64,000 bases of DNA. Origin: Pelodera strongyloides. Its lineage: Eukaryota; Nematoda; Chromadorea; Rhabditida; Rhabditidae. Below are positions 32,853 to 45,782 of this stretch, piece by piece (positions within the stretch are counted from its first letter, which is position 1; each line of letters begins with the position of its first letter). Under the pieces are notes generated by a model, which was not told the origin of the DNA, ran no database searches, and saw only the letters and a list, made by a program, of their open reading frames with translations. A program made the position numbers and the translations under genes. The stretch lies in NCBI GenBank assembly GCA_036852015.1, contig JAANDG010000140.1, forward strand, positions 62,001-126,000. Direction: 5' to 3'.

Positions 32853-33684
32853 CTTTTTTTTACTCGATGGATCCTCTAGTGCAATTAAACTGTCCTTTAC
32901 TGTGATAACCTTCCTTTCTGTGTTGTGACCATTTTATTATTGATATTAATTTATTTATGGGAATTATTGCCTGAAATGGAAGCGTCCTGGTTTCAAAGTC
33001 GTATATATGTAGCATATTAGGTTCGTGAAAAGTGTGCATTTTGGTTGCATCTGATATGGTTATTTGGTGTAGACCTATATTTTACCATCTGTCTTTGTAG
33101 TTAATATTCGAATATTTTCACTCGTTCATAGAGTTTTGTGCCTTATATTATATGTAAATCACTTTCATTGAGTTGCCTGTGTCTGGAGTTGTCTGTCAGA
33201 AACAAGATGCAATATGTAATTTATGTGTTATGCAACTGTATAAAGTATTTTTTTTGCTTCACCTACTAGTTCCTTGAAATCACTGTGGCCAAACTCGGGT
33301 GGTGTGCTGCGACACCCTGGTTCTTGCGCGAAGAATGTAAGAACATGTGAAAATTGGTGGAGAACCAGCGAAAATGTGTGCTGCGACTTCGCCAAGTTTT
33401 CGCAAAGGGATGCTCAGTGTACTCTCGAGGATCTTGCGAAGACTGAACCAGATGACTTTTTGCCGCGCTCAATTGGATTTGGCGCACAAGCGGCAACTTT
33501 ATGCCGTGGGTTGGGCGCTGCCGTGCGCCGTAAAGACGCAAAGTTGCCACTTGCATGCCATAAAGTTGCCGATTGCACGGCCATTTCGTCCCAGGCTTTT
33601 CGCGTGCAAGCGGCGTGAAGTAGGCGTGTAATTTGCAAGCCATTTCCATTCCGCGTGCATTTTTTCGCGTTATCACGTTATATT
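32853..33684. other. Intergenic stretch between COG6 and the 2.6-kb element
   Basis: AT-rich first half with no signal. 33480-33620 has repeated short hairpin words (GGCAACTTTATGCC and its inverse) like those at the ends of the neighbouring element. Open frames here have no recognisable domain. Confidence 0.4.
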
Positions 33685-34569
33685 CTAGGGACATTTTGGC
33701 AATGTTGCCAGCCCCATACGCGGTGCAGGCAATATTGCCGTTGGCCGCCACTACAAATAGTGTCGCAGTACCGTACAAGAAGCCATACACCAGACGACCA
33801 GTTTCGGTAATACCTCAAGAGGAAAGGTGCATGCACAGTGCACAACAGTTGGGGTTTCCACTTTTTTTGGACAGGAACATTTGTTATGATCTTTTTTGTC
33901 GTTTTCATCTGTTTTTAGTGTTGTTATGCACGCAAGTTATTGGAAACACTTCTTTTAGTTGTCAGAAGCGGGCATGGCGCGGACACTCCATTCTTCGGCT
34001 GCCCAGTGTCGTGAGTTTGTACGTGAGTGTCTTCTAGAGTTCATCATGCAAAACATGATCAATTTCTACATAATGTTCTCTAATATTTCTTTTCAAGGTG
34101 AGTGTCGGACAAGCACTTGGCTCGATTGAAGCTTCCGAGTCTGTATTGGATTGGATAAAAGTGAGAGGTGGTGGGGGCTGAACGCTGAAAGGTCTGATTT
34201 ATTTCTTCTTTTCTTTGTTTGTTTTCCACCGTTCTTTCATACATGTAATTACGTTCAGCAGTGTGAGGAAGATTGTATTCTAGGTATCCAGTGCGCCGTC
34301 ACACAAACGGGAGACACGACAGATTGAGTTGCTGCCAAAGCCTCCACAAAGATTCCCTTACGGTAATCCCTTATTTCATCTATGTTATTTTATCATTTCT
34401 GTTTTTAGTTTCCATCCACCGCATGCAATGCCCATTTAATTCTCTTACAGTGTTTTGAAACTCGGGTTGTGTGACACATCAAAAAGGAGCCAACAAACTT
34501 GTTTGGTATAACTGCTACAACATGTCGGATGTATGATGCACGATGCACGACTGTGTTTGTAGGTTATTT

Positions 34570-34629
<60 letters not shown>

Positions 34630-36250
34630 GCATTCCAGGGTTCACTTCACTGAGAACTGAGAACGCTCAACTCGACGTAAGAGGAGAGAGCACCCTTCCG
34701 GTCTAACACTCGGCGACTTCACGTGCTTCGCTACAACTGATGAAGCCATATAGCTGTCTTAAGAGGTATTTTAATACCATTTTTTGTATTTGTACATTGT
34801 ATATTTCTGTGTGGTATGTTTCACTGATTTCACTCCTTCAGCTTGTGACGTCGAAGGAGATGTCCAGCCACTGCGATCTCCGGAAACAAGGAGGAGAAGA
34901 CATTCAGTAAACTGCTAGAAATCAGTGGCTTCAGAAGCCTTATCAAGGGTGGGTTCTTCCTAAGGAATGAGTAATGAAACGTGCGACCTTTGAAAAAAAC
35001 TTGCAACAACCTAAATCGTTTATAGTTTATTGTTTGATTTTCCGTTCAGAATTGATGGAACCAGTACCAAACAAGAATTACCCTGGAAAGGACGCCTCTC
35101 AAACGCAATCTCTCTGAAGATGGATTTCTCAGGTAATATAAAATTGATCATTATATTGGACTTTTCTGTAGACTTTCACCATATGATCTATTATTATACC
35201 CAATTTATTACGCCTTTACATTCAGAGTGTTGTCGAAACGAGTCACTGCCGTCCAGAAAGAGAAAGCAGACAAGGCCTGTGATCTATGGTCTTGATCCCG
35301 AAAGTTGAAGCCGTCGCTGACTGATCATGGCTATACATCCCACATGTCACATTATAGATGTGGTTATTACGGATTCGCCAGTTGGAACGGTTTTCTATAT
35401 TGTAATAATAAGCATCCCCCCTTCCTAGTCCTGTAATTAAGCCCATAAATGCATGCCAAGTTCACTTGGCATGCGAAATCACTGCACGCTGCGCGAGAAA
35501 GCTCAGTAAATTTCCTTTCCCTTTTTTCCTATTTTTATATGCTCTCTAACCTTCACTTCTCTTATTTTCGAATATGCCGTGGCCGCTTGGCTCTACCGTA
35601 GACCATGTAAAAAAATTCCAGGGATTCCTTTATTCATCTTGAGCTTTTGTTGTTTTCTAAAACACCTGTTATCCACATCTATTGCTGTTTGAAAATCACT
35701 AGTTTTTTATATATTTGTGTTCTGCTTTTCGTTATCGAACACATTGTATGTACTAGGTTACAATTTAATTTGCTAATTGTTTCTCCTTGATATACTCTGA
35801 ATTATTCCTGAAACACTCACCAGTTTATTTAACCTACATTACTTCCCTGCATGTTTTCACTATTGTGTCCTCACTCGTCGCATTTTTTTGTACATATAGT
35901 CCTTTCCATTGTTATATTTATAACTTAGTTTGTGTTTATAAGTTAGTATTTTTGTGCCTTATGCATCTTCTCGATTGTTATTAAGTATTTATTCATTTAA
36001 TATATTTAACTTTATTACATTTTATAAATAAATACTGAATTAAACGTTGTATTTTGTATTGGTGTACTTTTTCTGGGTCGGGGGGGGGGCAGGTGGTTGA
36101 GGGTGTGTTCTAAAAACAAGGTAAGCTACCGTAGTCGGCAGCCTACTGGCGCCGGCAATATTGCGGAAAGAGAAACGGCGACGGGGCATATCCGAGCGCC
36201 GGCAACATTGCCGCGTAAAGGGGCTGGCAACATTGCCAAAATGTCCCTAG
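33685..36250. mobile_element. 2.6-kb element with 31-bp perfect inverted ends
   Basis: Left end 33685-33715 and right end 36220-36250 are exact inverse copies starting CTAGGGACATTTTGGCAATG. The subterminal DNA has further GCAATATTGCC words on both sides. The body contains an uninterrupted T run of about 55 (34572-34626), then exon-like pieces with splice signals (about 34840-34915, 35050-35133, 35226-35306) that I cannot assign to a protein, and AATAAATA near 36028. No transposase and no certain target duplication. Confidence 0.65.
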
Positions 36251-36566
36251 TTGGTAAATGCACTGCACGCCGTTCTCATGCGGCTTGCACGCCAACTTTC
36301 GTCGGTGAACTGTGAGTAGTGATTATCTCAGTGCGCTGCTCCGCCGCTCACGGAGGTACCTTGGCATGGTATTACGACAAGTTCAGTTACGTGAACCAAT
36401 TTCCAACTGCGCACACCGTAAAGAGGGGTTTGTTTTGCTACTTTTTCATCTTGCGTATTTTATTGAGCAATGAAACAAATAATTCACGGCAGGTCGCGAT
36501 GACTTATTATTAGAGATAAGTAACAGTAAAGTAAGAGCGTTTTTTTCAATGTGTCCATGGATTGTC

Positions 36567-39221
36567 TTAATAATCTTCTTCTTCTCTACATCCATCCCCA
36601 GTTGTTGACTGAAACAAATGCATCGAATAATTAGTACGCGCAGTACCACAAAATACCCTTATAAAGATAAAGTTGAGGACCAAATGTTTGTTTGTTTGTA
36701 TGTTTGTACGAACCACGTTCCCATGCAGTCGTCCTTGTTCTAGCAACAAATCAGGCGTGCGCTACATATTCAAGCAAAACAAGATCTTGGATTAGTAACG
36801 TAACATGAGTCATGAAAGAAATAAACGTAAGGATCTAAGTCAAAATTAAAATAAAACTTACTACAAGTTGCTCGCAAATCGCGCCCCAAATGTACAAAGT
36901 TGGTGCAACATTATTCCACTTTCCCGGCTCGTTCCCATTGACTTCATCCACGTAAAACTGGAAAACTAACTGTTACATATCATTCGTAACACGACGTGTT
37001 ACATCGTTTGAAGACATTCCGATTATTTTGGGTAACTTGAATGAAGTATTACCTCGGATGTGGTTTCGCATTCACAGTTTGAATCTCCCCAATTGGGTTC
37101 ATCATTAGCCCAGTTTCTGGAAAGCAATCGAAGTTGTGACGTGAACACCATGGCCGGACTTATTTTTTCAAGTACTCGCCTTTAATCGTATGAGTACAAA
37201 ATTGGGCAAAAGCATGAATTGTTCCACGCTTCTCCATTGTTAGACCGTAGTGTCGTATCACTTCTCTGTGTATAACCGAGTGTTAGCTGTGATGTAAACT
37301 AGAATTGGTGAGTATCTCCACTTCTTACCGGTAAGTCTCCTGGCACCCGTCCGTTAGAGAAGGCCATAACCCTGAAGACGGATTCCCAGCTACAACACTG
37401 TACAAGCCAATGCGATATTGCTAAAACAGTTTGTATTACATTTAGTATTACGCAAACCCAAAAATCAACAAATGAAAATTCACATGTTGTGAGCTCCCTT
37501 GATAAATACTCAGATAATCTACCAACAATTAGCTTAGAAAACACGTTTTATGTGCCACTTGCATGCTTTCTTGGCAAAATTATATTGGTATATATCTTAT
37601 TATATAAAGGAGAAGAGTTTACTTTTTTGTTTGTGTGAACGAAACGAAAATTAGAATATCTAAAGGCTATAAAAGGAGGGCCGGAGCCCCGACTTGAGCA
37701 AGCGAAATTCAAATTTTATTTCATGATTTTTCAAGATACGTTGCAAACGTTTCACATAAGAATGCATTTTAGAATTTGAAAGTCGCCTCAGGCGGCGATA
37801 GCCGTCTGGTTTTTCTTTAAAGCGAAATGCTAGCCCCTTTGGAAAATTTGCATATGATAAGCAAATCCTATGTATCCTATGCTAATTTTGTACGATTGCC
37901 GTGGACGATCGTACAAAATTAGCATTGTATACATAGGATTTGCTTATCATATGCAAATTTTCCAAAGGGGCTAGCATTTCGCTTTAATAATCATGTGTAA
38001 ACCAAGTCTTACATCTGATTTTTTTTCATATTATATATGTCACCCACTCCACTGAATTTGCGCGGTATTATAACATAGTTACATCGATATAAAGTTACGA
38101 GCGTGGAGTAAATTTCCAGCGTAACATAAAAAATGACACTAGACATACCACTTACATTATTAGTTTTTGTACCCACTGAGCTTATATACTCTTGTCTTTC
38201 TTTCTCAAGAGCGGAGTCCGCCTTTGCAAGCGCTGAAACAATCTAATAATAATAGTAATAGTATTAGTAACAACCACACAATATTAACCGTAATAATTAT
38301 ACTAAATTATATTAATAATACCCAAGATCCCATCGTTTTCCTTCTTGCATCTAATAGTCGCGAGAAGTCCTCCCAGATTCTCACAGTCTTCCCGGGCATA
38401 GTCATAAGTTCCTTCGTCCACACGGATCACCTATAGCGAACAAAGGTCTCGACAAGAAAATAATGGTGGTTCAGTGGTTAAACCGTTGGACGCCAGGAAA
38501 ACGTCGCGGGTTTGATTCCCTTCGCCTAATGAAGCACAACGCACAACTGGTAACTGTTTGTGAGCAACACTGGCTTATCTTATTTAGTAAATTAAATTAG
38601 CTGCGGAAAGAAGTGAACATTTGGTGAAGATAACTTAAAGGAATCATATCTAGGCCCGATTAAGCCATATTAAAATTTAAGATATTCATTCGGAAAATAA
38701 CAATAAACTTGTTTAAAAATGTTCGGGTTGAAGTAGATTTGAAAGTAGAATGCTCCACGAATCATGCGGATACATGTGTATATTTGTCTCACCTTATAAC
38801 ACGATCCATGAACTTCAGTGAACGGAGGATCGCATATACTTTCAGGCTCAGGTTCAGGTTCAGGCTTCGGAGGCTCCGTTACTGGTTCTTCAGGCTTCGG
38901 AGGCTCCGTTACTGGTTCTTCAGGCTTCGGTGGCTCCGTTACTGGTTCTTCAGGCTTCGGTGGCTCCGTTGCTACTGGCTCGGTGGTCGGTGGTACATAT
39001 ATCTGAGGTTCACCGCTCGGGGTGGGCGGTACATATATCTGAGGTTCACCGCTTGGCCTGGGTGGTACAAATATCTGTGGGTCTGAGTTCGGTGGCTCTG
39101 ACTCGGTGCAGGGTTCCTCTGTGGTAGGTGGCACCATTATTTGCGGATCTATATTTCTTCCGTCTACTGCGTTACAGCAATACAGGATTGCAAGGCAGAT
39201 CAGAAACCATTTCTTCGGCAT
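36567..39221 (-). CDS. Secreted C-type lectin-domain protein 1 (CTL1), complete, 295 aa
   Basis: Seven exons, all in phase: 39221-38793, 38430-38322, 38232-38177, 37420-37329, 37116-37053, 36957-36862 and 36608-36567. A signal peptide (MPKKWFLICLAILYCCNAVDG) leads into a long proline-rich linker: PQIYVPPTPSGE-type units, then EPPKPEEPVT repeated about three times, then alternating Pro-Glu. The CTLD starts CDPPFTEVHGSCYK and continues with YDYAREDCENLGGLLATIRC, YRIGLYSVVAGNP, the EPN motif in NWANDEPN, and GKWNN before LYIWGAICEQ. It closes STTGDGC. EPN is the mannose-type motif, but WNN replaces the usual WND, so calcium-dependent sugar binding is uncertain. Probably secreted recognition or defence protein (family inference). 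Confidence 0.9.
37605..37812 (+). repeat. Dispersed repeat R, full copy
   Basis: In CTL1 intron 3. It runs from TTATATAAAGGAGAAGAG to GGCGGCGATAGCCGTCTGG and directly abuts the palindromic element at 37817. Confidence 0.75.
37817..37987. mobile_element. Near-perfect TTAA palindromic element in CTL1 intron 3
   Basis: TTAA at both ends. Arms of about 75 bp start AGCGAAATGCTAGCCCC and are almost fully complementary around a loop of some 10 bp near 37900. ATGCAAAT occurs in both arms. Same terminal bases as the octamer family but a different interior. Confidence 0.85.
38455..38540 (+). other. tRNA-like (SINE head?) sequence
   Basis: A box TGGTTCAGTGGTTAAACCG and B box GGGTTTGATTCCC, 30-odd bases apart, resembling tRNA-Glu/Asp, without an intact acceptor stem. 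It lies in CTL1 intron 1. Likely an RNA polymerase III-derived retroposon head. Confidence 0.5.
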
Positions 39222-40143
39222 TACTAATAAAAGAAAATACAGTATTAGCGCATGAGTCGGCAGAAGGAATTATGACTAAAACTAGATGTAAAGAACTGTA
39301 TGTTATGGTACGCGTTCCACAATGTCTCTGAGTATGGTCCATTTACATACTAAAAAGCTAATAAGCGTTTTATTGCGTCTATCGTGATTATTGTTATTTC
39401 TGGAATACTAATTAGATTTGTCTGCCATTCCTTGCTTTAGCTAACTAATAATGAGCATAAACAGTACACCGAGACTTCGAGTGTTTGGGGAAATGCCTAT
39501 GTAAGCAATATAAAAGTAGAACAAACCAATTTATTATAAAGATGACACAATTCTGATTTGGATTTCTGCAATGCGGTCATAACACACACTGGAATTTTTT
39601 TTGGAACATTATGATTCGCAAACGTTTTGCCCGATTTTTTTGCAAATGATAATTCTTTCCATTATCTTTGTACAGTTTTTAGTGATGTTTTCCTTTGAGG
39701 AGTCAAAATAAATTATAAAACGTCGAGATTCAGTTGCACCATCACTTTTAGACAATGCGTTTATGCAGTAAAATCGTATCTTCAGTAGTCCTGTATTTGT
39801 GCAAGGCTGCCGGAGGAAAGCTCTGCTACCGCAACACCGTAAAAGTGGGGCGGTTCGCGGCAAAGATGATCCTCGAACTACATTTCTTAAATTCTAATAC
39901 ACAATTTTTTTTTCGATAGACTTCTCGCTCACAGGAGACGTGATAACTGACTATTCCCACGTTTAAAATGGTTACATTCGTTCGTGGTTGTTAGAAAAAA
40001 ACTAGAATTACAGATGTCCAGTAATTGGACGAAAGGATTGCAATGTCACGAAATCACTCGCGGCAACATACTCATACTCATACTGCCGCAACATGCTATT
40101 ATGCAGTGCAACATCGCCATAAATATTTTGTTTTAACAATTTC

Positions 40144-40563
40144 TTAAAGGGACAGGCCCACCGATATAAACCTACGATTATTATTTGTTTATAATTCATA
40201 GAAAGGGTATTTATTATAATATATACAAACTAAATATTATTCAGATTCACCATGAGGAAGTTTTTCCTATGAGCTTTCCTTACAGAAGGTATCGTAGACA
40301 GGTTATTTGCATAGTCATTTTAATACACACCTTTGTCGGAAAGGGAAGTTAAGTCGTTTGCATATCCACATCAAAGGTGTGTATGCAAATGATTGTGCAA
40401 ATGACCTGTCTACGGTACCTTCTGTAAGGAAAGCTCACAGGAAAAACTTCCCCATGGTGAATCTGAATAATATTTAGTTTGTATATATTATAATAAATAC
40501 CCTTTTTATGAATTATGAACAAATAATGAACGTGGGTTTATATCGGTGGGCCTGTCCCTTTAA
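40144..40563. mobile_element. TTAA palindromic element (AGGGACAGGCCCA ends)
   Basis: TTAA flanked; begins AAAGGGACAGGCCCACCGAT and ends in its inverse, with arms extending far inward (AAGGTATCGTAGACAGG and its inverse). Abuts the next element through one shared TTAA at 40560-40563. Confidence 0.85.
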
Positions 40564-40926
40564 AGGGATCAGCTCACCTTAAATTGTGTCTGTTTTTTTT
40601 TGTTTCTTTATTTTCTATAAGACGATAAGGGATAATAAAAATTTGGAATACAAAAAGTAGTGTTCTATTTCAATACTCACGGAGATATTAGTTGATAAAG
40701 TGGTGGATTGATCGGTCCAAAATGGCAAAGGGTAATTGTCTCTATACAAACAAGGCAGGGCAATTTCCCTTTTTGCATTCCGGACCGAACAATCCACCAC
40801 TTTATCACCTAATATCTCCGTGAGTATTGAAAAAGAACACAGTTTTTGTATTCCAAATTTTATTATCCCTAGAAAATAAAGAAACAAAAAAAACAGACAC
40901 AATTTAAGGTGAGCCGATCCCTTTAA
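40560..40926. mobile_element. TTAA palindromic element (AGGGATCAGCTCACC ends)
   Basis: Shares its left TTAA with the previous element; right TTAA at 40923-40926. Arms include AATTTAAGGTGAGC-type and GATATTAGTTGATAAAGTGG words in inverse pairs. Confidence 0.85.
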
Positions 40927-41253
40927 CTAAAGATGAGGTTCGCTATACGATCAATGATCATTGACTCATAGTTGTAACTGGGTAATTTAAATGCATGTGT
41001 TTATTAATAGTTTTAAGCGATAAAAACGATGCAAGTACTTTCGTCTGTCATCGAGCATTTCCTTCTATAGTTTGCGACATCCATGTCCGGTTGTTGTCTG
41101 AAACAAGTGCCTTTGGAGAAATTAACAAATATTATTCGCCGTCATTACAACAAGTAGTAAAAACAAAAAAACACAATAACTGTCTTTCACACACATAAGA
41201 ACGTTCTGGTTAAAATTAAATAAACATCTTCAGAAATATTTCATCATTTGTCT

Positions 41254-41425
41254 TTAAAGCGAAATACCGGCCCGTTTTTGAAACACATCGAGTGGACCAG
41301 CATTCTTACGCAGCATATGCAAATGTACATAAATTAGAATAAAAAATCGAGCTAAATTAGCATAAATACGTAAAAATTCAGTTGTCCGCGATGCGTTTCA
41401 AATACCGGCCGGTAGTTCGCTTTGA
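41254..41425. mobile_element. TTAA palindromic element (octamer family)
   Basis: Left TTAA intact, right end mutated to TTGA. AGCGAAATACCGGCC ends; ATGCAAAT at about 41318. In CTL2 intron 6. Confidence 0.75.
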
Positions 41426-42488
41426 CAGTGCAGAATACATTGAAAACTCACCGTAATTTGTTCGCAAACTGCTCCCCAAAGCGAAACATTAGCCGGAATA
41501 TTGTTCCATTTTCCCGAGTCGTTGCCGTTTATTTTGTCAATATAAAACTGAAAGGCACGGGTTTACTATATTTTCCCTTTTGTATGATTGATGTTTTTTA
41601 TTATCTCAACAAAGAGACTGCTAACGCTGTCCTCACATCACATCATCTCCGGGTACCTGCAGCTAGAGGGTTATACCAATGACTAGCACCCCATTTGTTT
41701 TAACATTATGTGGCCCTATTATTGTCTTTTCACATACGCAGATTATTTATATGTTAATGTAACGTTGGGTCACATGCACCTATTACTGGGTAGCCAATTC
41801 CTGAATATATACTACGTTCAACTACTCCTGAATATATACTACGTACAACTACTCCGCATAAGCGTTACGTTACGATATCACCCTTTTTTACTTTCATTTA
41901 CCCCTACGGTTATTTTTAATGGCTTTAGTGGCTTTAGTACTTTCTCTTTTCTTTGATTTTCCATTTACAGTATTATCACCCTTTATCAACTGAAAGAATC
42001 GATGCAACTGGAAATAAATTATTATTATCATTACACACTAATTGTATGTTATTATACGACCCAGGGCCATACCATAGAGCATGTTAAAAGATAAGCTCAC
42101 ATCGCAAGAGAAAAAATAGAAAGCGTAACTTGTCCTCTTTCAAAAAAGAAGAAAGAAATGGCCTTTCGTTTACTTCAAAAAAGTAAAACAGTATTACAAT
42201 CGTTTTTCGTTGTTCACTCAGCCGGAGAAGGGCCCGCCGGCTGGCAACTAATAATTTATGAAGTACAAATACAAATGATGTTGAATACAAATGATACAAC
42301 ATAGAACATACACGCAATGAACGAATTGAAAAAAAAATATGTTCCTCCTTTTTGATTTACATTGCTTCTTGTTTTATACTGATTTACTCCTTCCAATTAA
42401 AAGCTTTTGCTTTGCAAAGCATGTCTTTCGGATCATCTTTTGATAAAAGGAAACTATTTGAGCACTTCATTCTCGTGAGCCTCCTCCT

Positions 42489-43394
42489 TTAAAGGAAGAG
42501 GCCCACGAGAAAAAAAGTTTTCCCCAATTTACTTGCACAGAATGTCCGGAATTTCAGAAATATTACTGTGATTTCTTTACGCCTAGAACTCGCAGTTTTA
42601 TTCCCCCGCAAACTGTTGAGGTCAGGTACCGTAGTCAGAATCAATTTTTGCTCTTTTCGGGTATTAATATTAAAGTATTGTAAACGTTTTGTTATAATGG
42701 TAGGAATGTTCTTCATTCGTTTAACAATCACTATGTAGAGAAAGAATGCTATTGGATGGACATAAACCATAAAACGTATTTTAAAGGGAGAGGCCCACGA
42801 GAAAAAAGCTTTCCTTAATTTACTTGCACAGAATGTCCGGAATCTCAGAAATATTTCTGTGAAAACCGCATTTATTTGCATCATGAACTCGCAGAGATAT
42901 TCTATGCTAAACAGTTCGACCAGGCACCGTAGTCAGAGAGGTAAAATACCTTTTTATGGTTTATATCCGTCCCTTAGCATTCTTTCTCTATATAAATTGT
43001 TAATCGAATGAAGAAGGTTACTACCATTATAACAAAGCGTTTCAAATGCTGTAATGCCATAAAATAGCAAAAATTGTGTCAGACTACGGTGCCTGGCCGA
43101 ACTGTTTAGCATAGAATATATCCGCGAGTTCTAGATGCAAAGAGATGCGGTTTTCGCATACTATTTCTGAGATTCCGGACATTCTGTGCAAGTAAATTGT
43201 GGAAAAAAAAATTCTCGTGGGCCTCTCCCGTTAACCCTTCTGACTACGGTGTCTGGCCGAACTGTTTCTGTGAAATATCTCTGCGAGTGCTAGGCGTAAA
43301 TAAATGCGGTTTTCACGGTAATATTTCTGAAATTCCGGACATTCTGTTCAAGCAAAGTAAGAACAACTTTTTGCTCGTGGGCCTCTCCCTTTAA
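42489..43394. mobile_element. Nested TTAA palindromic elements (AGGGAGAGGCCCACGAG ends)
   Basis: Outer pair 42489/43394 and inner pair 42781/43234, all ending TTAAAGG(G/A)AGAGGCCCACG or its inverse. Repeated interior words ACTTGCACAGAATGTCCGG and ACCGTAGTCAGA. Looks like one element inserted into a relative. A further copy is at 61809-62064. Confidence 0.75.
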
Positions 43395-43518
43395 CAATCG
43401 AGGCAAATATTTGCAAAACTCTGATATGCCTGACGCTTGTACCTATACATTACACCTCATATTCCATTGTTTTATTTATCCAATTTACCTGTTTGTTAAT
43501 CAACGACAACTCGACGAG

Positions 43519-43968
43519 TTAAAGGGACAGGCCCATCAAAATAAACCCATATTTTGCATGTTTTTATAATTTGTATAAAGGGGGTTTATTATAATATATG
43601 TACACTAAGTTACGGCTAGACTTTATCCCGCTGAAATTTTTCGGTGTCGATAAACTCAAAAGTATACCGTAGAAGACCAACAATTGCACCCTTATTTCCT
43701 TACCGCGTCTCCCGAGGATACCTCGCTCTGATTGGGACCCGGGAGACTATCTGTCCATATAGCCACATTCCCCCGGGACACGCGGTAAGGAAATAAGGGT
43801 GCAATTGTTGGTCTTCTACGGTATACTTTTGAGTTTATCGACACCGAAAAATTTCAGCGGGACAAACTCTAACCGAAATTTAGTCTACATATATTATAAT
43901 AAACCCCCTTTACACAAATTATAAAAACATGCAAAATATGGGTTTATTTTGATGGGCCCGTCCCTTTA
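43519..43968. mobile_element. TTAA palindromic element (AGGGACAGGCCCAT ends)
   Basis: Left TTAA 43519-43522; right end decayed to TTTAC. Long arms pair through AAACCCATATTTTGCATG, and a GC-rich centre (43690-43790) has CACGCGGTAAGGAAATAAGG and its inverse. Confidence 0.75.
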
Positions 43969-43970
43969 CT

Positions 43971-44581
43971 TTAAAGGGTGAGGTCCAACTCAGAAAGCAA
44001 AAAAAAAAGTTATTATTTTTATTATATTCCCTGTGTCTGTATCTACCAGAAAAACTAAAACAAATTTGACAGAAAATTATTTCCAACGAAATATTGAGCA
44101 AAAGATGGCACTCGAGCGCCATTATTCGATAGGAGTTGATAGGGCTGGGGTCAGTGGGGTGCATGATAAACCGCGCTCTCGCGACCGTTCATTGGAAACG
44201 AAAACAGGGGCGGGATTATGACTGTGCTTTGTTGATTTTTTTAAACCATGCGTTTTATTTTATTTGCGAAGCTAAACAACACATATTTAATACCGTCTTC
44301 GTCATTTGTATGATACCGTAGTTATTTTGGAATTTATTTTGTTTGTTGTGAATTTTTTCGAAATCTTTCAAAAAAAATTTCTTCACAGCCACATCGTAAA
44401 AAAGGTACCAGACTACCGTAATCAGCGGTACTCACAATCAGGCTGGACCATTTTTTGCTCGATATTTCGTTGGAAATAATTTTCTGTCAAATTTGTTTTA
44501 GTTTTTCTGGTAGATACAGACACGGGGAATCTAATAAAAGTAATAACTTTTTCGGTTTCCGAGGTGGACCTCACCCTTTAA
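43971..44581. mobile_element. TTAA palindromic element (AGGGTGAGGTCCA ends)
   Basis: TTAA at both ends. Arms pair through TCTACCAGAAAAACTAAAAC and TGACAGAAAATTATTTCC. The loop is about 300 bp. It starts two bases after the preceding element. Confidence 0.85.
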
Positions 44582-44703
44582 TAAATCAATAAATTACCTC
44601 ACATGCAGATTCTATCTCATGATTGGGTTCACCCTCCGCCCAATTCCTGCAACTTGGCGATTTATGGGAAAGATTATAACGTGGAAAACGTGCTACCTAG
44701 CAT

Positions 44704-44886
44704 TTAAAGCGAAATACCGGCCGGTTTTTGAAACGCGTTGCGTACACCTGCTTTCCTGTGCAGCATATGCAAATGAGCAACAATTAGAATAAAAACTAGA
44801 CATCAATTAGACCCAACGTTGCATAAATGCCTAGGAATGCAAGTAGTTGAGATGCGTTTCAAAAACCTGCCGGTATTTCGCTTTAA
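44704..44886. mobile_element. TTAA palindromic element (octamer family)
   Basis: Both TTAA intact, AGCGAAATACCGGCCGG ends, ATGCAAAT at about 44767. In CTL2 intron 4. Confidence 0.85.
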
Positions 44887-45782
44887 GGTGGTATTCAAAT
44901 GTCAAAACCACCAATTATTCTGAAAACTGTATTTTCACCTATATGTGTTCTCGCCCGATGTGTACCATTTTCCCGAAGCAGGATCTCCCCCTTTGATATC
45001 GTGCAAACCAATCCAATATTGCTGAAACAGATGAATCAGACTGACACAAACGCAATCCTGGACCAGAAAACTTCTGATGCGTGTTCATACTCATGTAGTT
45101 CTCCCACAACTATTGCCAAAGAAATACAAATTGGGCTGCCTGTGGAGTATTGTACATATCGTCTGTCGAGTTTTTTTCCAGCACAATGAAGCTTGTCATC
45201 TCCCGACTCAACAAGAAGAACAATGTTCTTTACGGAAGTATGTGGGCCCTTGTGGCCGTAGCCGTACAATTAGTGATCTCTAAGAAAATCAATCTAGGAC
45301 CTATGCCTCTGATAAACGGCTTGTGTAAATAATAGGAAGCGGCGTGCAGAAGCGATTTTTTGGACGCGACTTCCTTAATTTGCCTAATTCGGATGTGCCT
45401 GATAACGTGTCTGTAATATTGAACGCTTACTTGTAAATAAAGAGGAATACCGGTGAACACTTCAAAGTACTGTTTTCGTGCCTTCTCTAGTTTTCGGGGA
45501 TCCGCCTTTGCTAACGCTAAAATAATAATATTAAGCATTATTATATTAATGATTGATTAACAGTAATGACGATAGTACAAAAACAATAGGGCATAATTAA
45601 ATACCCAAAACTCCATCGTTTTCGGCTTGGCATCGAATAGTTGCAAGGGTGACGTCTTTTCCTTGTTCCTGAGCCTGACAGGCTTTTAGAGCTTCATCAT
45701 GCGGCCCATGCACATCGATCACCTAATTAATTGTTCGATTCTTTTTTTTTCGTTCGAAATACAAACATGGTTTTGTATACCG

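Larger units (their letters stand above)
39222..41064. other. Spacer between CTL1 and CTL2
   Basis: Upstream region of CTL1. Holds the abutting TTAA elements at 40144-40926; the rest (39222-40143) shows no gene. Confidence 0.5.

Noticed and set aside
33266..33790. 174-residue minus-strand frame
   Set aside because: No recognisable domain; lies across short hairpin words at an element end, with competing frames on both strands.
34569..34626. Poly(T) run as a reverse-strand poly(A) tail of a processed gene
   Set aside because: No coding or transcript-like sequence is joined to it on the minus strand and no target duplication is visible.
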